Source: an uncultured Collinsella sp. (GTDB taxonomy: Bacteria > Actinomycetota > Coriobacteriia > Coriobacteriales > Coriobacteriaceae). From it: DNA of 64,000 nt. The notes under the pieces are model-generated. The model ran no database searches. It saw only the letters and a list, made by a program, of their open reading frames with translations, and was not told where the DNA came from. Location of the stretch: positions 202,430 through 266,429 of the forward strand of contig CATXID010000003.1 in NCBI GenBank assembly GCA_958369225.1. The letters run 5' to 3'. How positions within the stretch are numbered: position 1 is the stretch's first letter; every line of letters begins with the position of its first letter. Below, piece after piece: positions 23,420-31,638 of the stretch. Both the position numbers and the translations under genes were made by a program.

Positions 23420-25269
23420 GAAAGATCACTCTCCGTATAGGTTCTTTGGTATCCGAGCAAATATAGGCATATCCCAACGATTATAGAGGATAGGGTTCCC
23501 GCAACCGCCGCCTTGACGACGACCGCGGCCGCAAGGCTGGCAATTTCCATATGGTGTGCAAGACAGAGCGACGCCGCGGAGCCTATTCCGCAGCCGGCGA
23601 TGGCAGCGATTGCAGTCAGGTTCGAGCCCTGCTCGGCACGCTTGGCATGGGCGTTGAGCAGCAGAGATGTCAATGCAGCTGTCGCCGCGACGAGCACAAC
23701 GGCAGCCCAGAAGAGCATGTCTCCCAGCGCTGCGGCAACATTGCCGAGCCCCAGCACGCCTCCGGCAGAAAGCGCAGCCGTAGCCAGGCGGCCAAAAAGC
23801 GCGCCCATCCCCGTGGCGGCCGCGGCGCTTGCCGGGCCGAGCCAAAAGGCCGCGATGCCGGCGGCGACCCCGGCGGCAAGGAGGGCGTCGCCCGTTAGAC
23901 AGCCAAGTGCCACCGCGCAGGTGAGCACGGCGCTCGCGGCGGCCTCGGTGCGGCCCCAGGTGATCCACCAACCGGACATGGCGGCGGCAAAGAGCACCGC
24001 GACGGGCAGCATCGACAGGATGCCCTGCGCCTGCATGGTGGCGTTGGCCATAAGTACCAAAAAGCCCACGGCCGAGATAGCCGAGCCAATCTGCGGGGCC
24101 AGGCCGGCGGCCGCGCCAATCGCGATGGCCGCGGCAATAAGTCCGGGAAGCGCCGCGACGCCAGCCGTTTGCATCAGCAAAAAGCTAAAGGCACCACACG
24201 CTAGCGCCGAGATGGCGCGCATGGTGTAATCGCGCGCGTGGCTCCAGCGCGTACCGGCCCAGCCGAGTGCGGGGTCGATCTCGATGGTGTCGTCCTCATA
24301 GGGCAACGATTCGATATCGTCTGCCGCGCGCTCGTCATCCGACAGCTCGCCCACCATCTGCTCCAGGCTGCGACGGCCCTCGCGCACGCTGCCCAAGCCG
24401 GCGAGCAACTGGTCGCAAAATGCCTCGATGCTGTTGGGGCGGTCTTGCGGCATGGGGGAGAGGGCGCTCATGAGCGCAGCCTCGGCTCCCGGGGGAAAGT
24501 GCGGGATGAGCTCGCTGGGGTAGGTGGCACCGCCGATGATACGGCCGAGCGAGTCGCCGGGCGTGGCGGCCATAAAGGGGGCGCTGCCGCACAGGCCCTC
24601 GTAGATCACACAAGCGAGGGCAAAGACATCGGCGCGCTCGTCAACCGTGCCAGTCTCGATGTCGAGCTGCTCGGGCGGCATGTAGCCGATGGTGCCGCCG
24701 CGCGAGCCGCCAAAGCCGCCGGCAGACGACAGCCGCGCCATGCCAAAGTCGGTGAGCTTTACATTGCCCGAGTGGTCGATGAGCACGTTGGCGGGCTTAA
24801 TATCCAGGTGGAGCACGCCGTTGCTATGGGCGAAGGTGAGCGCCTGGCCCAGCGCGTCGGCAATGGCCGCCGCCTCGTCAAAGGTGAGCGAATGGCCGTC
24901 CACGCGTTGCAAAAACTCGGCCAGCGACATGCCGTCGACATATTCCATGACGAGGTAGGCATAGGCGGTATCGTGCGTAAAGTCGATAACCTGCACGATA
25001 TTGGGATGTTGAAGCATGGCGGCGGTGTGTGCCTCGCGCAGGACATCCATGATGTCGCTGGCGGGCATGCCGGCGCCGTTGATAAGGGGGATGCGCTTAA
25101 TGGCGACGCGGCGGCGCAGGTGCGTGTCGCGGCAGATCTCGATGGAGCCAAAACCGCCGGTCGCAAGCGTCTCGAGCGGCTGGTACCGCTTGAGCAGCTC
25201 GCGAGAGCTGGTGCCCTCCAAGGGAACGTCCGGCGAGAACCGGGCGGTATGTTGCGAGAAAAGCGGCAT
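23416..25269 (-). CDS. Ser/Thr protein kinase with polytopic membrane C-terminus
   Basis: 617 residues. The N-terminal kinase domain (about 28-290) has the glycine loop LATGGFGSIE, VAIKRIP, the catalytic loop HLDIKPANVLI (HLD in place of HRD) and LTDFGMA, then YMPPEQ. After an acidic spacer (about 320-345) comes a string of roughly eight to ten hydrophobic segments to the C-terminus, not PASTA domains. It occupies the place of PknA in actinobacterial clusters, but the multi-span tail is unusual. ATG 25269 is preferred to TTG 25275, with GAGGG upstream. First gene of the six-gene operon. Confidence 0.88.
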   Translation of the reverse strand: MPLFSQHTARFSPDVPLEGTSSRELLKRYQPLETLATGGFGSIEICRDTHLRRRVAIKRIPLINGAGMPASDIMDVLREAHTAAMLQHPNIVQVIDFTHDTAYAYLVMEYVDGMSLAEFLQRVDGHSLTFDEAAAIADALGQALTFAHSNGVLHLDIKPANVLIDHSGNVKLTDFGMARLSSAGGFGGSRGGTIGYMPPEQLDIETGTVDERADVFALACVIYEGLCGSAPFMAATPGDSLGRIIGGATYPSELIPHFPPGAEAALMSALSPMPQDRPNSIEAFCDQLLAGLGSVREGRRSLEQMVGELSDDERAADDIESLPYEDDTIEIDPALGWAGTRWSHARDYTMRAISALACGAFSFLLMQTAGVAALPGLIAAAIAIGAAAGLAPQIGSAISAVGFLVLMANATMQAQGILSMLPVAVLFAAAMSGWWITWGRTEAAASAVLTCAVALGCLTGDALLAAGVAAGIAAFWLGPASAAAATGMGALFGRLATAALSAGGVLGLGNVAAALGDMLFWAAVVLVAATAALTSLLLNAHAKRAEQGSNLTAIAAIAGCGIGSAASLCLAHHMEIASLAAAVVVKAAVAGTLSSIIVGICLYLLGYQRTYTESDLS

Positions 25270-25348
25270 GGCCAACCCTCGTGCGTTTAAAGTTCGTTTG
25301 CGAGCGGCGGGCCGGAGTCAAGCCGTTCGCGGTGGCATAGATGCTGCT

Positions 25349-25376
25349 AGTTTAGCACGCTCGGGCGCATGGTGAA
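25349..25376 (-). promoter_or_regulatory. probable promoter of the kinase/FHA/PP2C/SEDS-PBP/PknB operon
   Basis: Read on the minus strand, TTCACC (25376-25371) and TAAACT (25354-25349) are 16 nt apart, about 80 nt before the first start codon. The match is moderate. Confidence 0.45.
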
Positions 25377-25410
25377 GGTAGCGGGGCGAGGTGGCCTGTC
25401 TGACTTGACC

Positions 25411-26127
25411 TTAGCGCTTCTTCTTGTTCTTCTTCTGCTTGCGCTGCTTGCCCTTGGTCTCCTGGGGCTTGTCGCCCTGTTTGGCTTCGGCAGCGGCCTT
25501 TTCGGCCTTCATCTTCTTGCGTTTGGTCTCGATGCGCAGCTTTTTGTTGATGCGCGCCTTGAGGAAGGAGCCAAACTGCTCGGCATCGCCGCGGATAAAG
25601 GTGTCCTTGGGAATCGTCACGCCCTGGTCGGCGAACATGGCCACAAAGATGCGCTCGCCGTCGAGCACGTGGTCGAGCTTCTCAAACGGGAAGAACTGCG
25701 ACTTGCCGCTCTTGCCCCAGACCATCAGGCCGTCCTCGTTGGCGGCGACGCGGCGGTAACGGCCGCCCATGGACTCGTCTGCCTCGACGGCTTCGATAAA
25801 GTCGCGCGCGAGCGAATGGTGCAGATTTTTGCTCCACCAGGCCAAAAAGGCGCCGAACACGATCAGGACGACGCCGAACTTGATCCAGTTGCCGCCGGCC
25901 ACCAGCATGCCGATGCCGATGAGCGCGGCAATTGCCGAGGCGACATACAGCGAGCCGCGACGCCTGGGCGAGGCGACCAGGCGCGCAAAGTCGGTGACGA
26001 GGTCGTTTTCGTACTGATACTCGTTGAGGTACAGAATGCCGTTGTCGGCTGCGGCCTGCTCCTCGAGCGCGACCTCGACCTGGTCGGCTGCTTCGGAGGG
26101 AACGAGGTTGCTCTCTGCGTCTGCCAT
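25411..26127 (-). CDS. YcxB-like membrane protein
   Basis: 238 residues. The acidic N-terminus (about 1-45) is followed by two close membrane segments (about 62-100, ASAIAALIGIGMLVAGG and FGVVLIVFGAFLAWW). A YcxB-type C-terminal domain follows with RVAANEDGLMVWGKSGKSQF, FPFEKLDHVLDG and IPKDTFIRGDAEQFGSFL. It ends in a very Lys-rich tail (about 195-238), perhaps a membrane-surface or nucleic-acid contact. The function of YcxB proteins is unknown. It lies between the signalling operon and the divergent dnaX gene. Confidence 0.8.
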   Translation of the reverse strand: MADAESNLVPSEAADQVEVALEEQAAADNGILYLNEYQYENDLVTDFARLVASPRRRGSLYVASAIAALIGIGMLVAGGNWIKFGVVLIVFGAFLAWWSKNLHHSLARDFIEAVEADESMGGRYRRVAANEDGLMVWGKSGKSQFFPFEKLDHVLDGERIFVAMFADQGVTIPKDTFIRGDAEQFGSFLKARINKKLRIETKRKKMKAEKAAAEAKQGDKPQETKGKQRKQKKNKKKR

Positions 26128-26242
26128 GCTCTTTGGACTCCTATCGCGGCGGGCTCGCCGTACGGGTTATTATGAATGCAGTATGCCGTGCGACCGCATG
26201 GCCGCCGCGGCAACAAGACTCAGTATACCCGGGGGAGCACCC

Positions 26243-28720
26243 ATGGAATCGTTGTACCGAAAGTATCGCCCGCTCACCTTCGACTCCGTGGTGGGCCAGC
26301 AGCATATCGTCTCGACGCTCGAGCACGCCATTACCGAGGGGCGCCTGTCCCACGCGTACCTGTTTTGCGGTCCGCGCGGCACGGGCAAGACCACCATGGC
26401 GCGCATTCTTGCCAAGGCGCTGCTCTGCCGCAATGCCGAGGCGGCGCGCGCCGAGGGCGCGAGCGGCTGCATGCCCGACGGCACCTGTGAGGAGTGCGAG
26501 CTCATCGCCGAGGGCAACCACCCAGACGTCTACGAGCTCGATGCCGCAAGCCGTACCGGCGTAGACAATGTGCGCGAGGAAATCATCAACTCCGTCAACT
26601 TTGCCCCGGTGCGCGGCAAGTACAAGATCTATATCATCGACGAGGTCCACATGCTCACGACGGCGGCGTTTAACGCGCTGCTCAAGACGCTCGAGGAGCC
26701 GCCGGCACACGTGATCTTTGTGCTGTGTACCACCGACCCGCAAAAGATTCTGGAAACCATCCTCTCGCGCTGCCAGCGCTTCGATTTCCACCGCATCGGC
26801 AACGAGGATATCGAGCGCCGCCTGGCATACGTGTGCGAGCAGGAGGGCTTCGATTACGACGATGAGGCGTTGGCTATCGTGGCGCGCCATGCCAAGGGCG
26901 GCATGCGCGACGCGCTCTCCACGCTGGAACAGCTGAGCGTCTTTGGCAACGGCACCGTGCATGCGGACGATGCCCGCTCGCTTTTGGGCGAGGTTTCGGA
27001 CCAGATTCTGGGCGAGTTTGCGCGCGCCATTGCCGATCGTGATGTCGCCGATCTGTATGGGCTTATTCGCGCGCAGGTCGAGGAAGGCAACGATCTGCTG
27101 GAACTGACGCGCGACCTGGTGGCGCACGTGCGCGACGTGTATGTTGCCTGCGTCGCCGGCGCCCGTGCCGAGCTGTTTGAGGGCGGGGCCGAACAGGCCG
27201 AGGCGCTTGCTGCTGAGGCCGCTGCCTTTGGCGAGCATCCTGCCGACCGCCTTGCCCGTGTGCTGACGGTGCTTGACGATGCCGCACTGGAGATGAGGGG
27301 CGCGAGCGACGTACGTCTGGTGCTCGAGATCGCCTGCACGCGTCTGGCACGTCCTGAGGCTGATTTAACGATTGAGGCATTGGCCGAGCGTGTAGCACGC
27401 CTGGAGGCCATGGTTGCCAACGGCGCCGTGCCGGCGAGCGTGGCTGCTGCTCAAGCGAGTGCGTCTGCGGCTGTCGTGGCTGCACCTGCGACGACACAGC
27501 AACCGACGCTGATCTCGGGTGCCCGAGCTGCTACTCCTGCGGCGACCGCCGCCCCCGCTGCTACGTCCGCGCATCAGGGTGGCATGCCTTGGGACCGCGG
27601 CGCTGCTGTTCCAACTGCCCAGCCTGCGCCCAAGTCCGCGGCTCCGGCTCTCGCGCCCAAACCTGTAACGCCTGCACCTCAACCCGTTACGGCTCCGGCT
27701 CCCGCGCCTGCTGCGTCGACCGTGCCGGTGTCCAAGCCCAACACTGCCGCTCAGGTTGCTGCTGCCGGCGCCGCCGAGACCCCCGCGGTCGAGGATGCCG
27801 GTGAGCTCCAGCGCAAATGGGCCGAGGTCGTCGAACGCGTCAAGGCTCGTCAGGCCTCCTACGCAGGGCTTTTGCTCAACGCCCGCGCCACAGCAGATGA
27901 CGGCTCCAAGCTCACGGTTTCGTTCCCCGCGGGCTCGACCTTTGCCATCAAGATGCTCGGACGCGCCGACACGCAGTCGGTAGTCCTGCCGACGGTCTGC
28001 GCGGTCTTCGGTCGTCGCACCGTCGACTATGTCCTGGATGGGGGTGGCACGCCGGCTCCTCAACATGAGGAGCATTCTCCATCTGCACGGGCTGCGGCAT
28101 CTGCGGACCCGCAACCCGTGTCCTCGGCGGTCCCTGCATCCTCGAGTGTCAGCGCGACGCAGCCAAAAGCGGTACCGGTAGCGGCACCGACCCCGTCGGC
28201 GCCTGAACCCGCTGCGCCCAAACCGGCTGCTCCGGCGCCCGCGCCCAAGCCCGTCTCGCCCGCGCCTGCGCCCAAGTCATCCGACCTGGCCAAGGCCCCC
28301 TGGCTGCGCTCCGATAACCCCGCCGGCGCTCCTGCCACGGGTAAGCTCCCGACCGAGCCCGCACCCCGAGCGCCCGAGCGCGCGTCCGCTCCCACGGCTC
28401 AGCCCGCCGCGTCGTCTGCGCCGTGGGAATCCGAGCAGGTTCCCTACGACGATGCCATGGTCGGCGGTTTTGCTGCCGATGCCGGCGGGGACGATCTGCC
28501 CCCGTTCGACGTGCCGGGTGCGGCGTCCGCGCCCAAGCCCGCTGCAACTGCCCCCAAAGAGGAGGGCGCTCCTGCAGCTCCCTGGGAGTCCAACCCCGGC
28601 GCGGGCAGCCCTTTCGGCCATCAAGGCGCAGCCCCAAGCATCCCGCAGACCGAGGACGAGGCCAAAGCCCTCATCCGCAACGTCTTTGGCCAGGCCACCA
28701 TCTTCAAGCCGGTGGAGTAA
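26243..28720 (+). CDS. dnaX: DNA polymerase III subunit gamma/tau
   Basis: 825 residues. Clamp-loader ATPase. MESLYRKYRPLTFDSVVGQ marks the true N-terminus (ATG 26243, GGGGGAG upstream). The AAA+ domain has Walker A FCGPRGTGKTTMA, a zinc module beginning CRN and ending CEEC, YIIDEVHMLT (Walker B) and TILSRCQRF (arginine finger). From about residue 400 the protein is an Ala/Pro-rich linker of several hundred residues, interrupted by a folded block near 530-600 (tau C-terminal type), and ends RNVFGQATIFKPVE. It is longer than many DnaX because of the linker. ybaB and recR follow after an inverted gene. Confidence 0.95.
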   Translation: MESLYRKYRPLTFDSVVGQQHIVSTLEHAITEGRLSHAYLFCGPRGTGKTTMARILAKALLCRNAEAARAEGASGCMPDGTCEECELIAEGNHPDVYELDAASRTGVDNVREEIINSVNFAPVRGKYKIYIIDEVHMLTTAAFNALLKTLEEPPAHVIFVLCTTDPQKILETILSRCQRFDFHRIGNEDIERRLAYVCEQEGFDYDDEALAIVARHAKGGMRDALSTLEQLSVFGNGTVHADDARSLLGEVSDQILGEFARAIADRDVADLYGLIRAQVEEGNDLLELTRDLVAHVRDVYVACVAGARAELFEGGAEQAEALAAEAAAFGEHPADRLARVLTVLDDAALEMRGASDVRLVLEIACTRLARPEADLTIEALAERVARLEAMVANGAVPASVAAAQASASAAVVAAPATTQQPTLISGARAATPAATAAPAATSAHQGGMPWDRGAAVPTAQPAPKSAAPALAPKPVTPAPQPVTAPAPAPAASTVPVSKPNTAAQVAAAGAAETPAVEDAGELQRKWAEVVERVKARQASYAGLLLNARATADDGSKLTVSFPAGSTFAIKMLGRADTQSVVLPTVCAVFGRRTVDYVLDGGGTPAPQHEEHSPSARAAASADPQPVSSAVPASSSVSATQPKAVPVAAPTPSAPEPAAPKPAAPAPAPKPVSPAPAPKSSDLAKAPWLRSDNPAGAPATGKLPTEPAPRAPERASAPTAQPAASSAPWESEQVPYDDAMVGGFAADAGGDDLPPFDVPGAASAPKPAATAPKEEGAPAAPWESNPGAGSPFGHQGAAPSIPQTEDEAKALIRNVFGQATIFKPVE

Positions 28721-28741
28721 CCGTGCGGGCGGGCATACTGC

Positions 28742-29215
28742 TCACGAAGAGGTCTCTTTGCCCGGGCGCATCTGTATTTCGGACATGTGTAGTGTGGTGC
28801 CGCGTATATCGCATTCGAGCAGACAGGCGCGTGACGGTTGGCCTAGGATGCTGAGGTCGATACGATACGTCGCGTGGCTGTCCGTGTGCTCGACTTGCTC
28901 GGCGTTGACGGTTGCTCCGATTGTCAATAAAGAGCCCGGTTCGGCATCGACAATCTTGAAGTCCTTTATCTTGACCTTGAGCTCTTGGTAGAGGGACGGG
29001 CTGTTGTAGTAAACAGTTCGGGTTCCATCGGTGCACTCATCGGTCGCTTCCCATTTGACGACGGGCTGGTCCGAGCTGGCTACCAGCAGTTCTGCTCCAA
29101 AGGCTATGGCATGGGTGATGACAACCAGCAATGCCCAGCCGACAAAGAGGTAGAGAACCACATATGCAACGGGGTGTTTTGAGCGGATGTTTTGGAGCGC
29201 GTCGGGGGCATTCAT
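28742..29215 (-). CDS. small membrane-anchored hypothetical protein
   Basis: 157 residues. One membrane helix (about 17-45, AYVVLYLFVGWALLVVITHAI) is followed by an outer domain of about 110 residues with four Cys, including CTDGTRTVYYNS and RACLLECDIRGTT. GGAGG lies 7 nt before the ATG. No family is recognised. It lies on the opposite strand between dnaX and ybaB, which are normally contiguous with recR, so it is probably a later insertion. Confidence 0.7.
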   Translation of the reverse strand: MNAPDALQNIRSKHPVAYVVLYLFVGWALLVVITHAIAFGAELLVASSDQPVVKWEATDECTDGTRTVYYNSPSLYQELKVKIKDFKIVDAEPGSLLTIGATVNAEQVEHTDSHATYRIDLSILGQPSRACLLECDIRGTTLHMSEIQMRPGKETSS

Positions 29216-29555
29216 GGGGCACCTCCAAATTGCTATCTATGGCAATCAGATTATACCCCGCCGTCATGCGCGCCACCCCGAGCAGCGGTCCGGCATTTTG
29301 CTATCTAGCTGGATGCAGAAAATGCCGGGTTCCGGCTCTACAAGATTTAGCTTTCGATATTATGCAGATGCGAATTATTCAACTTTGCATTATCTTTGGG
29401 CGCGGCTTGCACTCCAGGACATGTATATCGACTGAGGTAACACGTCCGCCCCGCTCGCTGGCCTCGCGCCGTGGTACGATTTTTAAGTTTGAAAGTCCCG
29501 CCGCGTCCCGGCTGCCCTTGCAGCTCGGCGTGCGGCCGCACGTAAAGGAGCCATC
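29216..29555. other. intergenic region upstream of ybaB
   Basis: 340 nt without a supported gene. It should hold the ybaB promoter; an AT-richer patch at 29345-29400 is the likeliest place, but no consensus boxes stand out. AAAGGAG at about 29543-29549 is the ybaB ribosome site. Confidence 0.3.
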
Positions 29556-29876
29556 ATGGCCGGTATGAACATGCAGCAGATGATGAAGCAGGCCCGCAAG
29601 ATGCAGGAGCAGCTTGCCGCCGCGCAGGAGAACCTCAAGTCCCAGACCGTCGACGCCTCTGCCGGCGGCGGCATGGTCAAGGTGACCGTCAACGGCGAGA
29701 TGGAGCTCGTCAACCTCACCATCGATCCCGATGCCCTCGATCCCGAGGACGTCGATATGCTGCAGGACATGATCATGGCTGCTGTCAACGAGGCCGTCCG
29801 CGGCGTCAACGAGCTCGCCAACAAGCAGATGGGCGCCATCACCGGCGGCCTCAACATCCCGGGCATGCCGTTCTAA
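29556..29876 (+). CDS. ybaB: YbaB/EbfC family nucleoid-associated protein
   Basis: 106 residues. Small dimeric DNA-binding protein usually encoded between dnaX and recR. It starts MAGMNMQQMMKQARKMQEQL, the family signature, followed by VDASAGGGMVKVTVNGEMEL and DPEDVDMLQDMIMAAVNEA. Length is typical. recR follows 13 nt later. Confidence 0.95.
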   Translation: MAGMNMQQMMKQARKMQEQLAAAQENLKSQTVDASAGGGMVKVTVNGEMELVNLTIDPDALDPEDVDMLQDMIMAAVNEAVRGVNELANKQMGAITGGLNIPGMPF

Positions 29877-29889
29877 GACACGCATATAT

Positions 29890-30486
29890 ATGAGTGCGAA
29901 TCACAGTCTGCAAAAACTGCTCGATGAGCTGGGTCGTCTGCCGGGCATTGGTCCCAAGTCGGCCCAGCGCATCGCCTATTACCTGCTCGAGGCCGATGCC
30001 GAGGAGGCCCGCCGCCTGGCCGAGGCCATCCTGGAGGTCAAGCAGGAGGTCCACTTTTGCAGCCGCTGCTTTAACTACGCCACGGCCGACGAGTGCTCCA
30101 TCTGCCAGGACCCGATGCGCGATACCACTCGCATTTGCGTGGTGGGCGAGCCGCGCGACGTCCAGGCAATCGAACGCACGGGCAGCTACCATGGCCTGTA
30201 CCATGTGCTGGGCGGCGTGATCAGCCCCATGGACAAGATCGGTCCCGAGCAGCTGCATATCCGCGAGCTGCTGGCGCGCCTGGGCCACGAGGACATCCAC
30301 GAGGTCATTATCGCCACCAACCCCAACATTGAGGGCGAGACCACGGCGAGCTACCTTGCTCGCACCATCAAGCCATTGGGCGTTGAGGTATCGCGTCTTG
30401 CGAGCGGCCTTCCCGTGGGCGGCGACTTGGAGTATGCCGACGAGCTTACGCTTGGCCGCGCTATCGAGGCCCGCCGCGCGATCTAG
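29890..30486 (+). CDS. recR: recombination mediator protein RecR
   Basis: 198 residues. Acts with RecF/RecO in loading RecA at gaps. The helix-hairpin-helix is in LGRLPGIGPKSAQRIAYYLL, the zinc finger is CSRCFNYATADECSIC, and the Toprim domain begins ICVVGEPRDVQAIERT. The C-terminal Walker-like EADELT region appears as LEYADELTLGRA. Full length, co-directional with ybaB. Confidence 0.96.
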   Translation: MSANHSLQKLLDELGRLPGIGPKSAQRIAYYLLEADAEEARRLAEAILEVKQEVHFCSRCFNYATADECSICQDPMRDTTRICVVGEPRDVQAIERTGSYHGLYHVLGGVISPMDKIGPEQLHIRELLARLGHEDIHEVIIATNPNIEGETTASYLARTIKPLGVEVSRLASGLPVGGDLEYADELTLGRAIEARRAI

Positions 30487-30645
30487 GCGGTGTCAGCTCC
30501 GCGGCATGTTCCGTCGGCCTGCCGCACGGGGCGCTCATAATCGAGCGCGCGTTCATGCATTTGTTGTGCAACAAACATGCTTTTCATCCGCTTATCGCGT
30601 GGATGGGTCCGCTTGCACCTCGTATTTGCCCATTCGTTGCGCAAC

Positions 30646-30712
30646 CTTTTGGGTTCGCTGATACACTCAAATATGGATATGAAAGAATGCGCCGCTCCTG
30701 AGCGGCGTGTTT
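30646..30712 (+). promoter_or_regulatory. promoter followed by hairpin and T tract in the leader of the second signalling module
   Basis: TACACT at about 30662-30667 is a good -10, with a weak -35 upstream. The transcript would begin just before CGCCGCT-CCTG-AGCGGCG (30690-30707) and TGTTTTTG, an intrinsic-terminator shape, directly before the GGAGGAG (30718-30724) of the next gene. Confidence 0.5.
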
Positions 30713-30729
30713 TTGTTGGAGGAGAACGC

Positions 30730-31638
30730 ATGCGGCCCGGGGGCACTCAGACAAAGCATGGCGCCACGGTGCGCATGCGACGCCGGCTGGGCCTGGCGCC
30801 TCGGGCGTGTGTGCTGCTGTCTTGCTCGCTCGTGCTGGTCATAGCCGGTGTTTCGGCTTATGGTATGACGGTGCCGTCCATGGTGCAGGCGCATGCTGCG
30901 CGCGAGCTGCATATTGGGCGCAAGGCCAAAAGCGACTTGGGAACGACAACTGGATATGCGTGGGCGAGCGTGGTCTCGCATGTTGTGTTCGGTGGCGACG
31001 ATGCGGACAGTCCCGAAACATCGGACAACGAGGTTACGCTGGCAAACGGCAAGACCATCGTGCTCACCAACACCAAGATCATCACGAAGCTTTCCAACAA
31101 CAGCGTGGCATCTATCGTTAACAAGGCGGAGCAGCAGAAGGAACAGGATACGCAGCAGGCGGGTAAGCCCGGGGGCTCCGACGGGTCCGGTTCTGGCACC
31201 GGTTCGGCGGGCTCGGACGGCGGTTCCGGTTCGGACTCCGCCTCTGGCGGCGGATCTACGAGCGGTGGCTCGACGGACAGCGGTGCCGGCGGCGACACGA
31301 ACTCGGACGGCCTCTCGGCTGCCGAGGAGGAGAGTATCCACAGTTGGCTCGTGACCAAATACAACATGCTCGATGGCTATGTCGCCCGCGCCAATAGCGT
31401 GGTGTCGACCTATAACGCCACGGGCGATACCGGACCGTGCGACACCCTGGCGAATGACATGTTTGTCATCCGTGCCGAGTTCGGTCGACAAAGGTTCTCG
31501 ACCAAATCTAAGTGGTATCGGCAGTATGCCAATCTGTGGGGCTGCTATACCAACCTGTGTCAATGGGTTGGGCACTACGGCAACGACGACGTCGCGCTCA
31601 ACAACTTCAACACCAATGTGGCGGCGATCGCCCTATGA
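30730..31638 (+). CDS. exported/membrane-anchored hypothetical protein of kinase module
   Basis: 302 residues. A basic N-terminus (MRPGGTQTKHGATVRMRRR) precedes one membrane helix or uncleaved signal (about 27-50, ACVLLSCSLVLVIAGVSAYG). A short alpha/beta region (about 60-140) follows, then a Gly/Ser/Asp-rich linker (about 145-200). The C-terminal domain (about 205-302) is rich in Trp, Tyr and Asn, with Cys in GPCDTLAND, WGCYTNLCQW. No family is recognised. GGAGGAG supports ATG 30730. Its stop overlaps the kinase start by ATGA, so the two are coupled. Confidence 0.75.
   Translation: MRPGGTQTKHGATVRMRRRLGLAPRACVLLSCSLVLVIAGVSAYGMTVPSMVQAHAARELHIGRKAKSDLGTTTGYAWASVVSHVVFGGDDADSPETSDNEVTLANGKTIVLTNTKIITKLSNNSVASIVNKAEQQKEQDTQQAGKPGGSDGSGSGTGSAGSDGGSGSDSASGGGSTSGGSTDSGAGGDTNSDGLSAAEEESIHSWLVTKYNMLDGYVARANSVVSTYNATGDTGPCDTLANDMFVIRAEFGRQRFSTKSKWYRQYANLWGCYTNLCQWVGHYGNDDVALNNFNTNVAAIAL

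Noticed and set aside
26128..26242. 4.5S RNA gene in the usual place before dnaX
   Set aside because: The 115-nt gap has none of the conserved SRP RNA motifs; it only holds the divergent promoters.
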